Counted from the stretch's first letter, positions 1 through 8,281 are shown. The stretch is 35,933 bases of DNA from an uncultured Lachnospiraceae bacterium (GCA_949155905.1 CASCWU010000029.1:1-35933), one strand, 5' to 3'. The notes: generated from the letters alone by a model not told the origin. Translations and numbers: made by a program.

Positions 1-194
1 ATGCGTTATAATAGGACAAGGTTAAGGAAGCCGCATAAATGCAGGGTTTTCGCTGATTTTGTCCAAACTAAAACACAGGGAATCCGGCGGCAGATTGACC
101 AAATACATAGGAAAGGAAGGTTTGCTATAAGGATTCAGAAAGACTCTGTAAGTGAAAATTGCCACAGGGGGCCAGGCCATAGTGATTATCGGCC

Positions 195-229
195 AGGCTA
201 TCTTTATACAAATGATATAAAGATAGCCT
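195..229. repeat. 13-bp inverted repeat (hairpin)
   Basis: The arms AGGCTATCTTTAT (195-207) and ATAAAGATAGCCT (217-229) are perfect complements around a 9-nt loop. No T-run follows, so a factor-independent terminator is not well supported on either strand. It may end upstream transcription or serve as a binding site. Confidence 0.5.
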
Positions 230-258
230 GAAAGGTTATGGAAGATATAGGAATATGG

Positions 259-313
259 TTTCTCCCATAGATATTGATTTTTCTCCCAAATATGGTTACA
301 ATATGGGAGAAAA
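259..313 (+). promoter_or_regulatory. operator-like TTTCTCCCA repeats upstream of fic
   Basis: Three copies of a TTTCTCCCAnAT-like motif occur just before the Fic start: direct copies at 259-269 and about 280-293, and an inverted copy at 301-312 that reads ATATGGGAGAAA on the plus strand. Copies two and three form an inverted repeat with arms of about 9 bp. The set ends against the ribosome binding site (312-321). Because the Fic protein ends in a winged-helix-like segment, autoregulation through these repeats is a reasonable inference. Confidence 0.5.
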
Positions 314-330
314 GGAAGGAGATGAGGCAC

Positions 331-1380
331 ATGCGGGAATTTGATTATGTGAAACTGAAGGAGCAGTTGTGGGATAGCGAGATTCTGTCCTATGTAGCGC
401 AGATTCATGAATATAAAGGACGGCAGGAATTATATATCCGGCAGAAACCGGTAGAATTGGAACGGCTGGTGGAAATTGCAAAAATCCAAAGCACAGAAAG
501 TTCCAATAAGATTGAGGGTATCGTGACCACGAGTACCAGGATCCGACAGCTCTGTGAAGATAAAACAGCGCCAAGAAACCGGGATGAAAGAGAAATTATG
601 GGGTATCGTGATGTGCTGAATACGATACATGAGAGCCATGATTATATACCTGTCCGCCCTTCCTATATATTGCAGATGCATCGCGATTTATTGCAATATG
701 CGCGGGAATCTTTCGGAGGGCAGTTTAAAAATACACAGAATTATATTAGTGAAACTCGGTCAGACGGTTCTCAGTTTGTGCGCTTTACGCCAATGGCTCC
801 CTATGAAACGCCGAATGCGGTAGAGGCGATCTGCGAAAGTTATCAGAAAGCATTGGATATGCAGGCGGTTGACCCGCTGATTTTAATACCGATTTTTATC
901 AATGATTTTCTCTGCATCCACCCTTTCAATGACGGGAACGGCCGCATGAGCCGTTTGCTGACAGCCTTGCTTCTCTATCGGAATGGCTATGAGGTTGGAA
1001 AATACATCAGTATTGAGAGCAAGATAGAGAAAACAAAAAGTGTGTATTATGATGTGTTGGAGCAGACATCCCAGAAGTGGCATGAAGCAGAAAATGACCC
1101 GGTGCCTTTTATCAAGTATCTGCTGGGGATTATTCTTAGCTGTTATCGTGATTTTGAAGAACGGGTTGACATGATGGGGAAAAGAAGCACGGCGTATGAT
1201 ATTGTAAAAAAAGCGGTAGGAGATAGATTGGGAAAGTTCACAAAACAGGAGATATTAGAACACTGTCCAAGGCTGAAAAGTTCTTCTGTAGAAAGCGCTT
1301 TAAAAAAACTGCGAGAGGAGGGCTTTATTGAAAAGCATGGCAGTGGGCGTAACACGTTTTATGTGAATTCTTCCAGATAA
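331..1380 (+). CDS. Fic domain AMP-transferase-like protein with C-terminal winged helix
   Basis: This 349-residue protein has the Fic core motif HPFNDGNGRMSR (about residues 205-216), the HPFx(D/E)GNGR loop that binds Mg-ATP and positions the catalytic His for AMPylation of target hydroxyl groups. Near residues 56-62 it carries SSNKIEGI, which fits the (S/T)xxxE(G/N) inhibitory helix. The motif lies before the Fic core, as in self-inhibited Fic proteins with an N-terminal alpha-inh. The last 75 residues resemble a winged helix (KFTKQEILEHCP, then SVESALKKLREEGFI). I chose ATG 331 because AAGGAAGGAG ends 9 bases before it; an in-frame ATG at 322 is too close to that site, and starts further upstream lack one. 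No separate antitoxin gene is adjacent. The target is unknown; roles in stress control or phage response are inference. Confidence 0.88.
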   Translation: MREFDYVKLKEQLWDSEILSYVAQIHEYKGRQELYIRQKPVELERLVEIAKIQSTESSNKIEGIVTTSTRIRQLCEDKTAPRNRDEREIMGYRDVLNTIHESHDYIPVRPSYILQMHRDLLQYARESFGGQFKNTQNYISETRSDGSQFVRFTPMAPYETPNAVEAICESYQKALDMQAVDPLILIPIFINDFLCIHPFNDGNGRMSRLLTALLLYRNGYEVGKYISIESKIEKTKSVYYDVLEQTSQKWHEAENDPVPFIKYLLGIILSCYRDFEERVDMMGKRSTAYDIVKKAVGDRLGKFTKQEILEHCPRLKSSSVESALKKLREEGFIEKHGSGRNTFYVNSSR

Positions 1381-1383
1381 GAA

Positions 1384-3546
1384 TTACAGTTCTCGTTGCT
1401 GCCGCTGATACTCCACCGGGGTAATTCCTTCCTCATCATGAAACAATCGTAACAAAGGACGTGTTGTATAAAATCCTACTGCGGAAGCGGTATCTGTAAC
1501 AGACAGGCCATCAGCCAGCAGCTCCTTTGCCCTTTGGAGGCGGAGCTGATTGAGGTATGTCAAGATACCGGTTCCGCGTTTTTCTTTGAATTTTCGGGAG
1601 AGGTAGGAAACGGAAAAATGAAATTCCTCTGCAAGACTGGCAACACTGAGCTGGGGATCGGTATAGTGCAGGCTGATATAGTCTGCCACCTCCTGTATCC
1701 TGGCATCCAGGCCAGAGGGAGCCTCTGATTTTGGAGCAGGAGCGGGCATGGAAGCTGCCTCTGTGCTTTGGGAGAGCTTTGTCAGCAAAGGGTAGACAGG
1801 TTCGTATTGATGATTTTCGATATAGCGAATAGCAAGCTGTTCCTGATTCCAAAGTTCAAGCTGGGATAAAATGTCAGGTTGATTGGAGAACTGGCTGTAT
1901 TGTAAAATTGCCTGGTTAGAGCCGATCCGATTGCGATAATCTGTTAGCATTTGGAGTTCCTGATAGGCAGTCAGAATACCCTCCAGTCCGAAATGTATGT
2001 CGCTGATATTACCCCAGACCATCAAATGGTAGGTTTCCTGTAAAAATAAGATGATTTGTCCCAGAGTCTGCGCGGTTTTTGCAGTATCTGTGACAGAAGG
2101 CGCCTTCTCTGCTGTCAGAGAAGCCTCTGTTTCCATGAGAAAATAGAAATAATCCTCTATCCGGCTGCTGACAAGCTTCGTTTTTGGTGGAAGAAAGCGT
2201 TCTATGACATTAGACAGTAAAAAATACAAAACATCCTCTGTTTCCGCCGCGCTGCTTATCTGTTGGCTAAAGGCATCCGCTGTAGCAGCCGTAATATCTG
2301 CGGTATCAAACTGAAAGAGAAGATACCGTTCACAGGAAAAGGAAGCGGAAAGACGTTTGTAGTAATTCAAATCGGTCTGCTGGGAGGTATGGCGGCTCCG
2401 TAACAATGCTGCCAGAGAATTGCTCTGAAGCTGGATGGTCTGGTGTTTTATTTGCTCCTGATTTTCCTGATATTGAAGGAGAAGCGTCTGGATAGCCTCT
2501 CGAATGGTATCATATTCCGTTGCTGGTAAAACAGAGTCTCTGCCAGAGGCACGGCTGGTTATCTGGAGTAGCTCTCGGATAGGAGAATATTGTTTTTTGG
2601 CCAGAAAATAAGCAATAGCTAGTCCGCTGACGCTGCAAAAGCTGATATAAAAGAAAAGCAAGCGGCGGCTGTCCTGTACCTTTTCCAAATAGCGGTCATT
2701 TTTCATAATCGCAGAAAGAGTGTAAAACTTTTGGCGGCTAGTCTGAATGTGATAGGATTTGGAGGTGAATTTGCTGAAAGAGGAGGCTGACGGAGCAGCG
2801 TTTTCCGGTAGGGTGAGGGCTTCTAAAAGAGACAAGGCCTCTGGGGTTAAGGATTCATTTAAGGTCAAAGTATGCCCTAGGTGGTCTTCTAATAAAATAG
2901 AAATTTCCTCTGCCGCAAGCTGCTGCTGGATACGGGAGTCCTTTAACAGCAAAAGTACAGCCACACCTTGTCCCAAAGAGGAGGAGCCAGATAGGCTGGA
3001 TAAATTGGAAAACGAAGAAATATACAATAAGGAAGCAGATGTTTCTACCGGATCTTCGATGATGTAAAATTGATTCGGATAGCTTTGGGCAATATAGTTT
3101 AAGAGGATCTCACGGTTGAGAGCAAAACGGTAGCGGAACTGGTTATTGGAATCCCTGCTGCGGAGTGAAATACTATCACCGAGAAAAAGACCTGTTTTGG
3201 GATAGTACAAATAAATCGAATGGATCGTGCTGTTGGCGGTTTTTAAATGCTGAAGCAAGCTTTGGATCTCCCGTTCCTTCAGGGCATAGCTAGGCTCGGC
3301 GGCATCTGCCGAAAAGGAAGTAATCATAGAAATGTTTAGTAAGGCAGAACAAATGTCCTCAGAGGTGTGAAAAATGCCTTCCATGGTTTGGATATCCTGT
3401 TCCATATCCTGAGAAAGACGGTGATGTGCCTCCTGTTGGATGGTATGAAGAGAGGAGATATGTAAAAAAATCCCAAACAAAAGTGGAAGAGAAAGAACCC
3501 AAAGATAAGAAAGAAGCCATTTGGAAAACAAGTTATATTTTTTCAT
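1384..3546 (-). CDS. membrane-anchored AraC-family sensor-regulator (module A)
   Basis: A 720-residue protein with TM1 near residues 10-32, an extracytoplasmic sensor of about 260 residues, TM2 near 292-315, a cytoplasmic linker, and a C-terminal AraC-type double HTH (about 615-715) with the signatures SVSYLSRKFKEKRG and DTASAVGFYTTRPLLRLF. It reads as a one-component transcription factor tethered in the membrane that senses an outside ligand and switches the divergent genes. ATG 3546 follows AAAGGATT at a good distance; the 51 extra upstream codons that remain open have no such site. It has the same architecture as the regulator at 14939-17161 and both end in closely similar HTH domains, so they are paralogues. 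The ligand is probably a sugar or oligosaccharide handled by the solute-binding protein at 3878; that is inference from position. Confidence 0.85.
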   Translation of the reverse strand: MKKYNLFSKWLLSYLWVLSLPLLFGIFLHISSLHTIQQEAHHRLSQDMEQDIQTMEGIFHTSEDICSALLNISMITSFSADAAEPSYALKEREIQSLLQHLKTANSTIHSIYLYYPKTGLFLGDSISLRSRDSNNQFRYRFALNREILLNYIAQSYPNQFYIIEDPVETSASLLYISSFSNLSSLSGSSSLGQGVAVLLLLKDSRIQQQLAAEEISILLEDHLGHTLTLNESLTPEALSLLEALTLPENAAPSASSFSKFTSKSYHIQTSRQKFYTLSAIMKNDRYLEKVQDSRRLLFFYISFCSVSGLAIAYFLAKKQYSPIRELLQITSRASGRDSVLPATEYDTIREAIQTLLLQYQENQEQIKHQTIQLQSNSLAALLRSRHTSQQTDLNYYKRLSASFSCERYLLFQFDTADITAATADAFSQQISSAAETEDVLYFLLSNVIERFLPPKTKLVSSRIEDYFYFLMETEASLTAEKAPSVTDTAKTAQTLGQIILFLQETYHLMVWGNISDIHFGLEGILTAYQELQMLTDYRNRIGSNQAILQYSQFSNQPDILSQLELWNQEQLAIRYIENHQYEPVYPLLTKLSQSTEAASMPAPAPKSEAPSGLDARIQEVADYISLHYTDPQLSVASLAEEFHFSVSYLSRKFKEKRGTGILTYLNQLRLQRAKELLADGLSVTDTASAVGFYTTRPLLRLFHDEEGITPVEYQRQQREL

Positions 3547-3721
3547 AGTAGAATCCTTTCTATGCCTTTCTATGTTATTATTAGTCTCTACCTTGATGTT
3601 CTGATTGTCACTTTGAAGCTCCCTTTGATTATAATATGTGGTAAAAAGAAACGCAAGACAGAAAGAGCAGATAAGGGAAAATGCGCAAAAATCAGACAAT
3701 CAAACCCCAAATAGGAAGAAA

Positions 3722-3765
3722 ACAGGACAAAAACAGGAAGATAAAAATAACAGGTAAAAAACAGG
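3722..3765. promoter_or_regulatory. four ACAGG repeats upstream of solute-binding protein A
   Basis: ACAGG, mostly preceded by an A-run, starts at 3722, 3733, 3750 and 3761. The spacings are 11, 17 and 11, that is two pairs about one helical turn apart. They lie just upstream of a weak promoter candidate and between the divergent regulator and target gene, where an AraC activator would bind. Binding itself is inference. Confidence 0.4.
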
Positions 3766-3788
3766 CAGACAAAAGCAAAAATAGTTTC

Positions 3789-3818
3789 TTGTTTTTTGTC
3801 GGGAGACAGGGTTAGGAT
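3789..3818 (+). promoter_or_regulatory. candidate sigma-70-type promoter for solute-binding protein A
   Basis: TTGTTT (3789-3794) and TAGGAT (3813-3818) are separated by 18 bp. Both boxes are poor matches to consensus, as expected for an activator-dependent promoter. It lies 59 bp before the start codon and directly downstream of the ACAGG repeats. Confidence 0.35.
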
Positions 3819-3877
3819 AGAGGTGTAGAGCAAAACCATTACAAACAGCCGGTCAACCCGGCAAGGAGGTTTACAGG

Positions 3878-5518
3878 ATGAAAAAAAGAAAAATAGCCCT
3901 TTTGCTTTTGGCGACGCTATGTGTCGGTCTGTTAGGAGGGTGCAAAGGGACGGATTCTACGAAGCCCGAGGATTCTATAGAATCGGAAAAGCCTACAGAA
4001 GAAAAGAATTCGGATGCCTTTTCGTTTCCGCTGGCAGAGAAACAAGAGTTGAGTCTGTGGACGACCTGGGAAAACAGTTATCTGGAGGATCCAAATGAAA
4101 TGCTGGCCTTTCAGGAGTTTGAAAGAGCAACGAACGTACATATCAACTATACGGTAGTGGGAAGGGCAGAGGCTTCTGAAAAATATGGCTTGCTGCTTGC
4201 TTCCGGTGACTATCCGGATATTACGATGGGAGGCCAGGCGAATTATCCAGGAGGAATGGAAAAGGCAGTGGAAGAAGGAGTTTACCTGGATTTGACGGAG
4301 TATGTCAAATCAATCATGCCGAATTATGTGGAGATGATGAATACGAAGGAAGAAGTGGCCAGAGATTGTACGACAGACGATCATCGGTATCTGCAAATTT
4401 ATTCTATCAATGGAAACGATATGGGGGTGACAAAGGAACGCTCCTTTTTAGGCTTGGTGATTCGGCGTGACTGGTTGGAGGAGCTGAAGCTAGAGGTTCC
4501 TGTAACCATCGAGGACTGGCATAAGGTATTAACTGCCTTCAAAGAAGAAAAAGGCGCTACGGCTCCTCTGATGCTCGGAAAGGATGGTTTTACAACCGGA
4601 AATGCTTTTTTATCGGCCTTTGGAATATTGCAGGAATATTATGTAGAGGATGGACAGGTTAGCTTTGGCCCGGTGACAGATGGCTATCGCCAGTACCTTG
4701 AGCTGATGCGTGACTGGTATACAGAGGGTCTGATTGACCCGGATTTTACAGCAAATGATGCCGGTCTGGTGATGCCGTTTGACTATGTAGCCAATGGAAA
4801 AGCAGGCGCCGGACAATTCCTTTCCGGCTGGTGCGGAGACTATATGCGGACAGGCTTTGGTATGACAGAGGAAGAGGACTTTTATTTGCTGGCAGTAGAG
4901 CCTCCGGTTTTGAACAGTGGGGATAAGACCTACAGCAACACAACATCTACACTGACAGGAGTAGCAGCAGCCGTGACAAGCAACTGCAAAAATCCAGAAC
5001 TGGCCTGCCGATGGCTGGATTACCAATATTCTGAGGAGGGCAGGGTCATTTTAAACTATGGAATAGAAGGGGAAACCTATCAAAAGGACGAAAACGGCGG
5101 TTATCAGTGGACAGATTTTGTTATGAATCACCCAGAAGGTTATACTCGTTCCGATGCCGGAAATTTGGTAACATCCAGTATGGCGCATGTTGGTTACTAT
5201 AATTGGGAAGCAATCGAGCGTTTTGACGGTTCTCATGATGGTGATGTATCGTTGGTAAAGGATACCTGGGACAAAGCAGATACCAGCAGAATTTATCCCG
5301 CAAGTGCATCTATGACGGATGCAGAGGGCAGTGAGTATAGTACCCTTTATACTGATATTGAAACGATGGTAGACGAAATGACAATCAAGTTTATCACTGG
5401 CGCCGAATCCCTGGAAAACTTCGACACCTTCGTCGAATCCCTATACGGCTTCGGCCTGCAGACTTGTATAGATATCAAACAAGCCGCCTATGAACGCTAT
5501 ATAGAACGTGTGCAGTAA
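3878..5518 (+). CDS. extracellular solute-binding lipoprotein (module A)
   Basis: This 546-residue protein starts with a lipoprotein signal peptide: positive KKRK, a hydrophobic core and a lipobox LLGGC with Cys22. An acidic, flexible linker follows. The mature part has the hallmarks of family 1 carbohydrate-binding proteins of the LplA/YtcQ type, such as ASGDYPDI near residues 108-115, RRDWLEELKLEVP and DWYTEGLIDPDF. It should sit on the outer face of the membrane and bind an oligosaccharide. AAGGAGG (3863-3869) precedes the ATG by 8 bases. It is clearly paralogous to the protein at 17395-19131. No permease or ATPase gene accompanies it, which is unusual, since this family normally works with two LplB/YtcP-type permeases. 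It may use permeases encoded elsewhere or present ligand to the neighbouring sensor. Confidence 0.88.
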   Translation: MKKRKIALLLLATLCVGLLGGCKGTDSTKPEDSIESEKPTEEKNSDAFSFPLAEKQELSLWTTWENSYLEDPNEMLAFQEFERATNVHINYTVVGRAEASEKYGLLLASGDYPDITMGGQANYPGGMEKAVEEGVYLDLTEYVKSIMPNYVEMMNTKEEVARDCTTDDHRYLQIYSINGNDMGVTKERSFLGLVIRRDWLEELKLEVPVTIEDWHKVLTAFKEEKGATAPLMLGKDGFTTGNAFLSAFGILQEYYVEDGQVSFGPVTDGYRQYLELMRDWYTEGLIDPDFTANDAGLVMPFDYVANGKAGAGQFLSGWCGDYMRTGFGMTEEEDFYLLAVEPPVLNSGDKTYSNTTSTLTGVAAAVTSNCKNPELACRWLDYQYSEEGRVILNYGIEGETYQKDENGGYQWTDFVMNHPEGYTRSDAGNLVTSSMAHVGYYNWEAIERFDGSHDGDVSLVKDTWDKADTSRIYPASASMTDAEGSEYSTLYTDIETMVDEMTIKFITGAESLENFDTFVESLYGFGLQTCIDIKQAAYERYIERVQ

Positions 5519-5526
5519 GAGGGGAA

Positions 5527-5665
5527 GTGTCCTGAAAGAAAGATTGCGGAACTTAAAAACAGCAATGTTTCTGGAAGGACACGGGAGGAATTTGGAATGC
5601 TGACCTTTGCAGTCCAAATTCTCTCCCTTGGAGGTGTCCTGAAAGAAAGATTGCGGAACTTAAAA
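5527..5665 (+). repeat. 32-bp direct repeat flanking a hairpin, ahead of GH43 gene
   Basis: An identical 32-base unit, beginning GTGTCCTGAAAG and ending GGAACTTAAAA, occurs at 5527-5558 and 5634-5665 with a 107-bp period. The first copy can also pair GTGTCC (5527-5532) with GGACAC (5577-5582). The second copy runs almost into the ribosome binding site of the glycosidase gene. The arrangement could be a tandem duplication remnant or a repeated RNA or protein binding element in the intercistronic leader. Confidence 0.6.
5583..5627 (+). terminator. intercistronic hairpin between solute-binding protein and GH43 gene
   Basis: The arms GGGAGGAATTTGGA (5583-5596) and TCCAAATTCTCTCCC (5613-5627) pair almost perfectly, with one extra base, around a 16-nt loop. 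Only a short T-poor tail follows, so it may be an mRNA-stabilising or partial termination structure that sets unequal expression of lipoprotein and enzyme, not a strong terminator. Confidence 0.45.
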
Positions 5666-5679
5666 TAGGAGAAAAAGAT

Positions 5680-7311
5680 ATGGAACAGAGTTTAAAGAAT
5701 ACGTTTATTAACCCATTATGTCTGCCAGATTATCCGCGTATGCGAAGAATGGGAGGAGCTGGAGGCTCTTCTCCGTTCGGGGATATCCCGGACGGTCCGT
5801 TTGGGATGGGGCCGATGATTGCAAAATCTCTGCCGCCGTCTCACCAGCGTTTTCAAAAAACCTTTGGCTATAATATTGCCAGAGAGCAGGAAAATGAGCT
5901 TCGCAGCTCTGCGGATCCGATTGCCTGGTATGAGGATGGTATCTGGTATATTTTTGCGACAGGAAGTGCCTGTTGGTCAAGTACGGATTTTCTGCATTGG
6001 GAAAACCATGATACCGGAGCGCATTATACGGCTCCGGCAATAGAAAAATTTAACGGCAGATATTATCTGGCAGGAAATTCAACGGATTTATATGTGGCAG
6101 ACCGGCCAGAAGGACCGTATACCTCGTTAGGTGGCTTTACCTGGCAGGGAAAGCCGTTGGAACCACGAAACGATGATGTGGCATTTTTTGTGGATGAAGA
6201 CAATAAATTTTACTTGTTTTGGGGAATGGGACCAGGTATCTATGGAGCGCAGCTTGATCCGGAAAATCCGGCTTGTCTGTTGACTGAGCCAAAGCAATTG
6301 ATTACCTTTCACCCGGAGCATGAGTTTGAGCGGATGGGAGAGTTCAATCAGGATTGGAGCAATGGCTTTCCGGAAGGTTCTTGGATGATTAAACAAAATG
6401 GGGTTTATTATTTGCTGTATTCGGTCTGTGGGACAGAATTTGATACGTATGCAATGGGGTGTTACAAATCAACGGTTTCTCCGTTAGAAGGATTTGAGCT
6501 TCAACAGAACAATCCTGTAGCCAGAAAGGTAGACGGGCTATGTCGCGGTGTTGGTCATGCCAGTGTAGCACGAGGGCCAAGGGAAACACTTTGGCTGTTT
6601 TATACGGTCTTGATAGGGGTAGATCAGGATTTAGAACGGCGGATTGGCTGCGATCCGATGGGAATAGATGAAAACGGGGATTTGTATGTTGCCGCCTTTC
6701 ACGAAACACCGCAGTTTGTACCAGGTGTATTGGAGCATCCAGAGCTTGGCAACGGGACGAACCTGGATAACATCACCGCCCGTTATGGTTCCTGGGGCAG
6801 CAGCCATGCGCCAGGCAGAAATGCAGTCTATGGAAACGACAATAATATTATGACTTGGTGGCAGCCAGCGGACGAGGACAACGAACCATGCTTTCTGGTT
6901 GGGCTGCGGGCAGATTATTATGCGTATGCCGCAAGAGTGCTGTTTAAGGAAGTCGGTCTGCTGCCAGACGAAGGGCAGGACGGAGAAAATACCGCTAAAG
7001 AGGATACTTCCAGCGTAAATGGGCCGCTAAATGGAAATGGTAAAAAGAATGTCGGAGCCTTCCAATATCGGATTGAAATACTAAACGGCGACCCTTACAA
7101 GGATGAATGGGTGACATTGATTGACCGGACGGCCAATACAGAAGATTTCATTTTCTTTTATGACGTGGCGGAAAAGCCGCTTCTTTGTCAGGCTGCCAGA
7201 TTGGTGATCACAGGCTGGCCGGAAGGGTTAAGACCGGGCGTGATTGATTTTACTTTGTTTGGGATGAGCAGTGCAAAGCCAGGTGCCGGAGAGCCGGTGC
7301 AGGCAGTATAA
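5680..7311 (+). CDS. GH43-like glycoside hydrolase with C-terminal beta-sandwich-like domain
   Basis: A 543-residue protein without a signal peptide, so probably cytoplasmic. The first 350 residues look like a five-bladed beta-propeller of the GH43 clan. The candidate catalytic triad is base Asp79 (SSADPIAWYEDG), the pKa-tuning Asp165/166 (RNDDVAFFVDED) and acid Glu232 (PEGSWMIKQNGVYYLLYS); GVGHASVARGP supplies the usual late His. Residues from about 370 on, with SSHAPGRNAVYGNDNNIMTW, resemble an F5/8C or CBM32-like carbohydrate-binding sandwich. GH43 enzymes act mostly on arabinosides, xylosides or galactosides; the substrate is not predictable here. The long N-terminal stretch (PRMRRMGGAGGSSPFGDIPD) is atypical. 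The start is supported by AGGAG 8 bases upstream. It probably degrades what the solute-binding protein captures, under control of the divergent AraC sensor. Confidence 0.78.
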   Translation: MEQSLKNTFINPLCLPDYPRMRRMGGAGGSSPFGDIPDGPFGMGPMIAKSLPPSHQRFQKTFGYNIAREQENELRSSADPIAWYEDGIWYIFATGSACWSSTDFLHWENHDTGAHYTAPAIEKFNGRYYLAGNSTDLYVADRPEGPYTSLGGFTWQGKPLEPRNDDVAFFVDEDNKFYLFWGMGPGIYGAQLDPENPACLLTEPKQLITFHPEHEFERMGEFNQDWSNGFPEGSWMIKQNGVYYLLYSVCGTEFDTYAMGCYKSTVSPLEGFELQQNNPVARKVDGLCRGVGHASVARGPRETLWLFYTVLIGVDQDLERRIGCDPMGIDENGDLYVAAFHETPQFVPGVLEHPELGNGTNLDNITARYGSWGSSHAPGRNAVYGNDNNIMTWWQPADEDNEPCFLVGLRADYYAYAARVLFKEVGLLPDEGQDGENTAKEDTSSVNGPLNGNGKKNVGAFQYRIEILNGDPYKDEWVTLIDRTANTEDFIFFYDVAEKPLLCQAARLVITGWPEGLRPGVIDFTLFGMSSAKPGAGEPVQAV

Positions 7312-7320
7312 GAAGGGTAG

Positions 7321-7357
7321 AGAAAAAGCTGGCGGGAATTTATTGTTGGCTTTTTCT
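7321..7357 (+). terminator. terminator after GH43 gene
   Basis: AGAAAAAGC (7321-7329) pairs with GCTTTTTCT (7349-7357), and a T-rich tract follows. It begins 9 bases after the glycosidase stop codon. Confidence 0.6.
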
Positions 7358-7396
7358 TTTTGTTTGTTGCTATGCCGTTTCCTGCAAAAAAAGAGG

Positions 7397-7426
7397 GTGA
7401 CAAGGCAGAAAAGGGCATGATATACT
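7397..7426 (+). promoter_or_regulatory. candidate promoter of MNT/HEPN operon
   Basis: GTGACA (7397-7402) and TATACT (7421-7426) are 18 bp apart, 50 bp ahead of the MNT start codon. The -10 box is a strong match and the -35 box matches at five of six bases. Confidence 0.5.
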
Positions 7427-7476
7427 AGTAGATACAAAAGCTTAAAAAAGGTTTGTATAGGATGGAGGGACATTTT

Positions 7477-7821
7477 ATGCAGAAAAGAGGTTCGATCAAC
7501 CAGATAGAGAAGCTGCCCTTTGAGAATAAGACAAAGGAAAGAATAAGCATATTGGTAGACAGGTTAAGTCAATTTCCGGAGATACATCGTATTGTATTAT
7601 TTGGCAGTTATGCAAGGATGGAGCAAAAACTGGGCAGTGATTTGGATATTCTGGCGCTGACCACAGGCGAGCTGCCGCGGGAGCTTCGGGGAGGACTGCA
7701 CAGTGAATTTGAGGAACAGAGGGCAGATTTGGTTTTTTATTCGGAAGAACAGTTTGCCGCATCGGAATGCACCCTTGTAAAAAATATCAGAAGGGATGGT
7801 GTCTTACTATGGGAAGCCTGA
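7477..7821 (+). CDS. minimal nucleotidyltransferase (MNT), antitoxin-like partner of HEPN
   Basis: A 114-residue single-domain protein of the pol-beta nucleotidyltransferase fold. It has the complete GSx10DxD motif (Gly43, Ser44, Asp55, Asp57; GSYARMEQKLGSDLDIL), and RADLVFY provides a later acidic strand. ATG 7477 is chosen because GGAGGG ends 7 bases before it; ATG 7462 overlaps that site. The next gene, a HEPN protein, overlaps it by 13 bases, so the two are translationally coupled. In characterised MNT/HEPN pairs the MNT protein AMPylates and silences a HEPN ribonuclease. The same may apply here, but HEPN proteins of this PF05168-like group are not all proven toxins. Confidence 0.82.
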   Translation: MQKRGSINQIEKLPFENKTKERISILVDRLSQFPEIHRIVLFGSYARMEQKLGSDLDILALTTGELPRELRGGLHSEFEEQRADLVFYSEEQFAASECTLVKNIRRDGVLLWEA

Positions 7822-8267
7822 ATTCTTACTTTGCGATTGCGGAAAATGACTATTTATATGCGAAAAACGGATTGGAATTTTGTAAAGGGCAAGGAAATTA
7901 TAATCCGGTAGTAGCAGGCTGCGCTCAGGCAGGAGAAAAATATTTAAAAGCAGTTTTGGAACACTATTTTACAGAGGATGAGGATGCAGAAAAGTTGATG
8001 TCCTCTCATAATTTACGGAGTATTTTAAATAAACTGAAAGAAGTCTGCGAGATTGCCGTGGAGTCAAAGGATTGCAAATGGTTAGGAGATTTTTATTTTG
8101 ACACCAGGTATCCAGGGGATAATTTTACTATTACAAAAGAAGAAGATGCAACAGAGGCAATACGAATCCTGGAGTTGATTCGGGCGGAGGCTACCAGGCT
8201 GCTGATGGAGGTAAAGGAGCAGAAGCAGACAGGGGCAGCAGTATTACAAACACTAAAATGTTTTTAG
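7809..8267 (+). CDS. HEPN domain protein (PF05168-like)
   Basis: A 152-residue, all-helical protein. The order of signatures AGCAQAGEKYLKAVLEH, SSHNLRSILNKL and DFYFDTRYPGDN is typical of PF05168 HEPN proteins. The canonical Rx4-6H ribonuclease motif is not obvious; the conserved polar residues are in SHNLR and TRYPGDN. ATG 7809 lies inside the end of the MNT gene, a coupled arrangement usual for such pairs. A longer reading from 7767 would need a start buried in the MNT frame. Function is either the toxin half of a toxin-antitoxin pair or a nucleotide-binding partner of the MNT enzyme. Confidence 0.78.
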   Translation: MGSLNSYFAIAENDYLYAKNGLEFCKGQGNYNPVVAGCAQAGEKYLKAVLEHYFTEDEDAEKLMSSHNLRSILNKLKEVCEIAVESKDCKWLGDFYFDTRYPGDNFTITKEEDATEAIRILELIRAEATRLLMEVKEQKQTGAAVLQTLKCF

Positions 8268-8281
8268 AAAATGAAAAATAC

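Larger units (their letters stand above)
1..330. other. left-edge region without a convincing gene
   Basis: I see no credible coding sequence here. A 76-codon frame open from base 1 has no ribosome binding site and no recognisable domain, and a minus-strand frame over 22-408 mostly shadows the Fic gene. The stretch holds a hairpin at 195-229 and the operator-like repeats at 259-313, so its right half is best read as the control region of the Fic gene. The first 190 bases could be the decayed tail of a gene that begins outside the window. Confidence 0.5.

Noticed and set aside
22..408. Minus-strand ORF of 128 codons at the left edge
   Set aside because: It covers the Fic promoter repeats and 5' end, has no ribosome binding site and no recognisable domain.
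2759..3067. Plus-strand ORF of 102 codons inside the module A regulator
   Set aside because: It is antisense to a well-supported coding frame and has no ribosome binding site.
1384..3699. Longer form of the module A regulator starting at 3699
   Set aside because: The 51 extra codons have no ribosome binding site and would place a second hydrophobic stretch before TM1. ATG 3546 has a good site and matches the paralogue's start.
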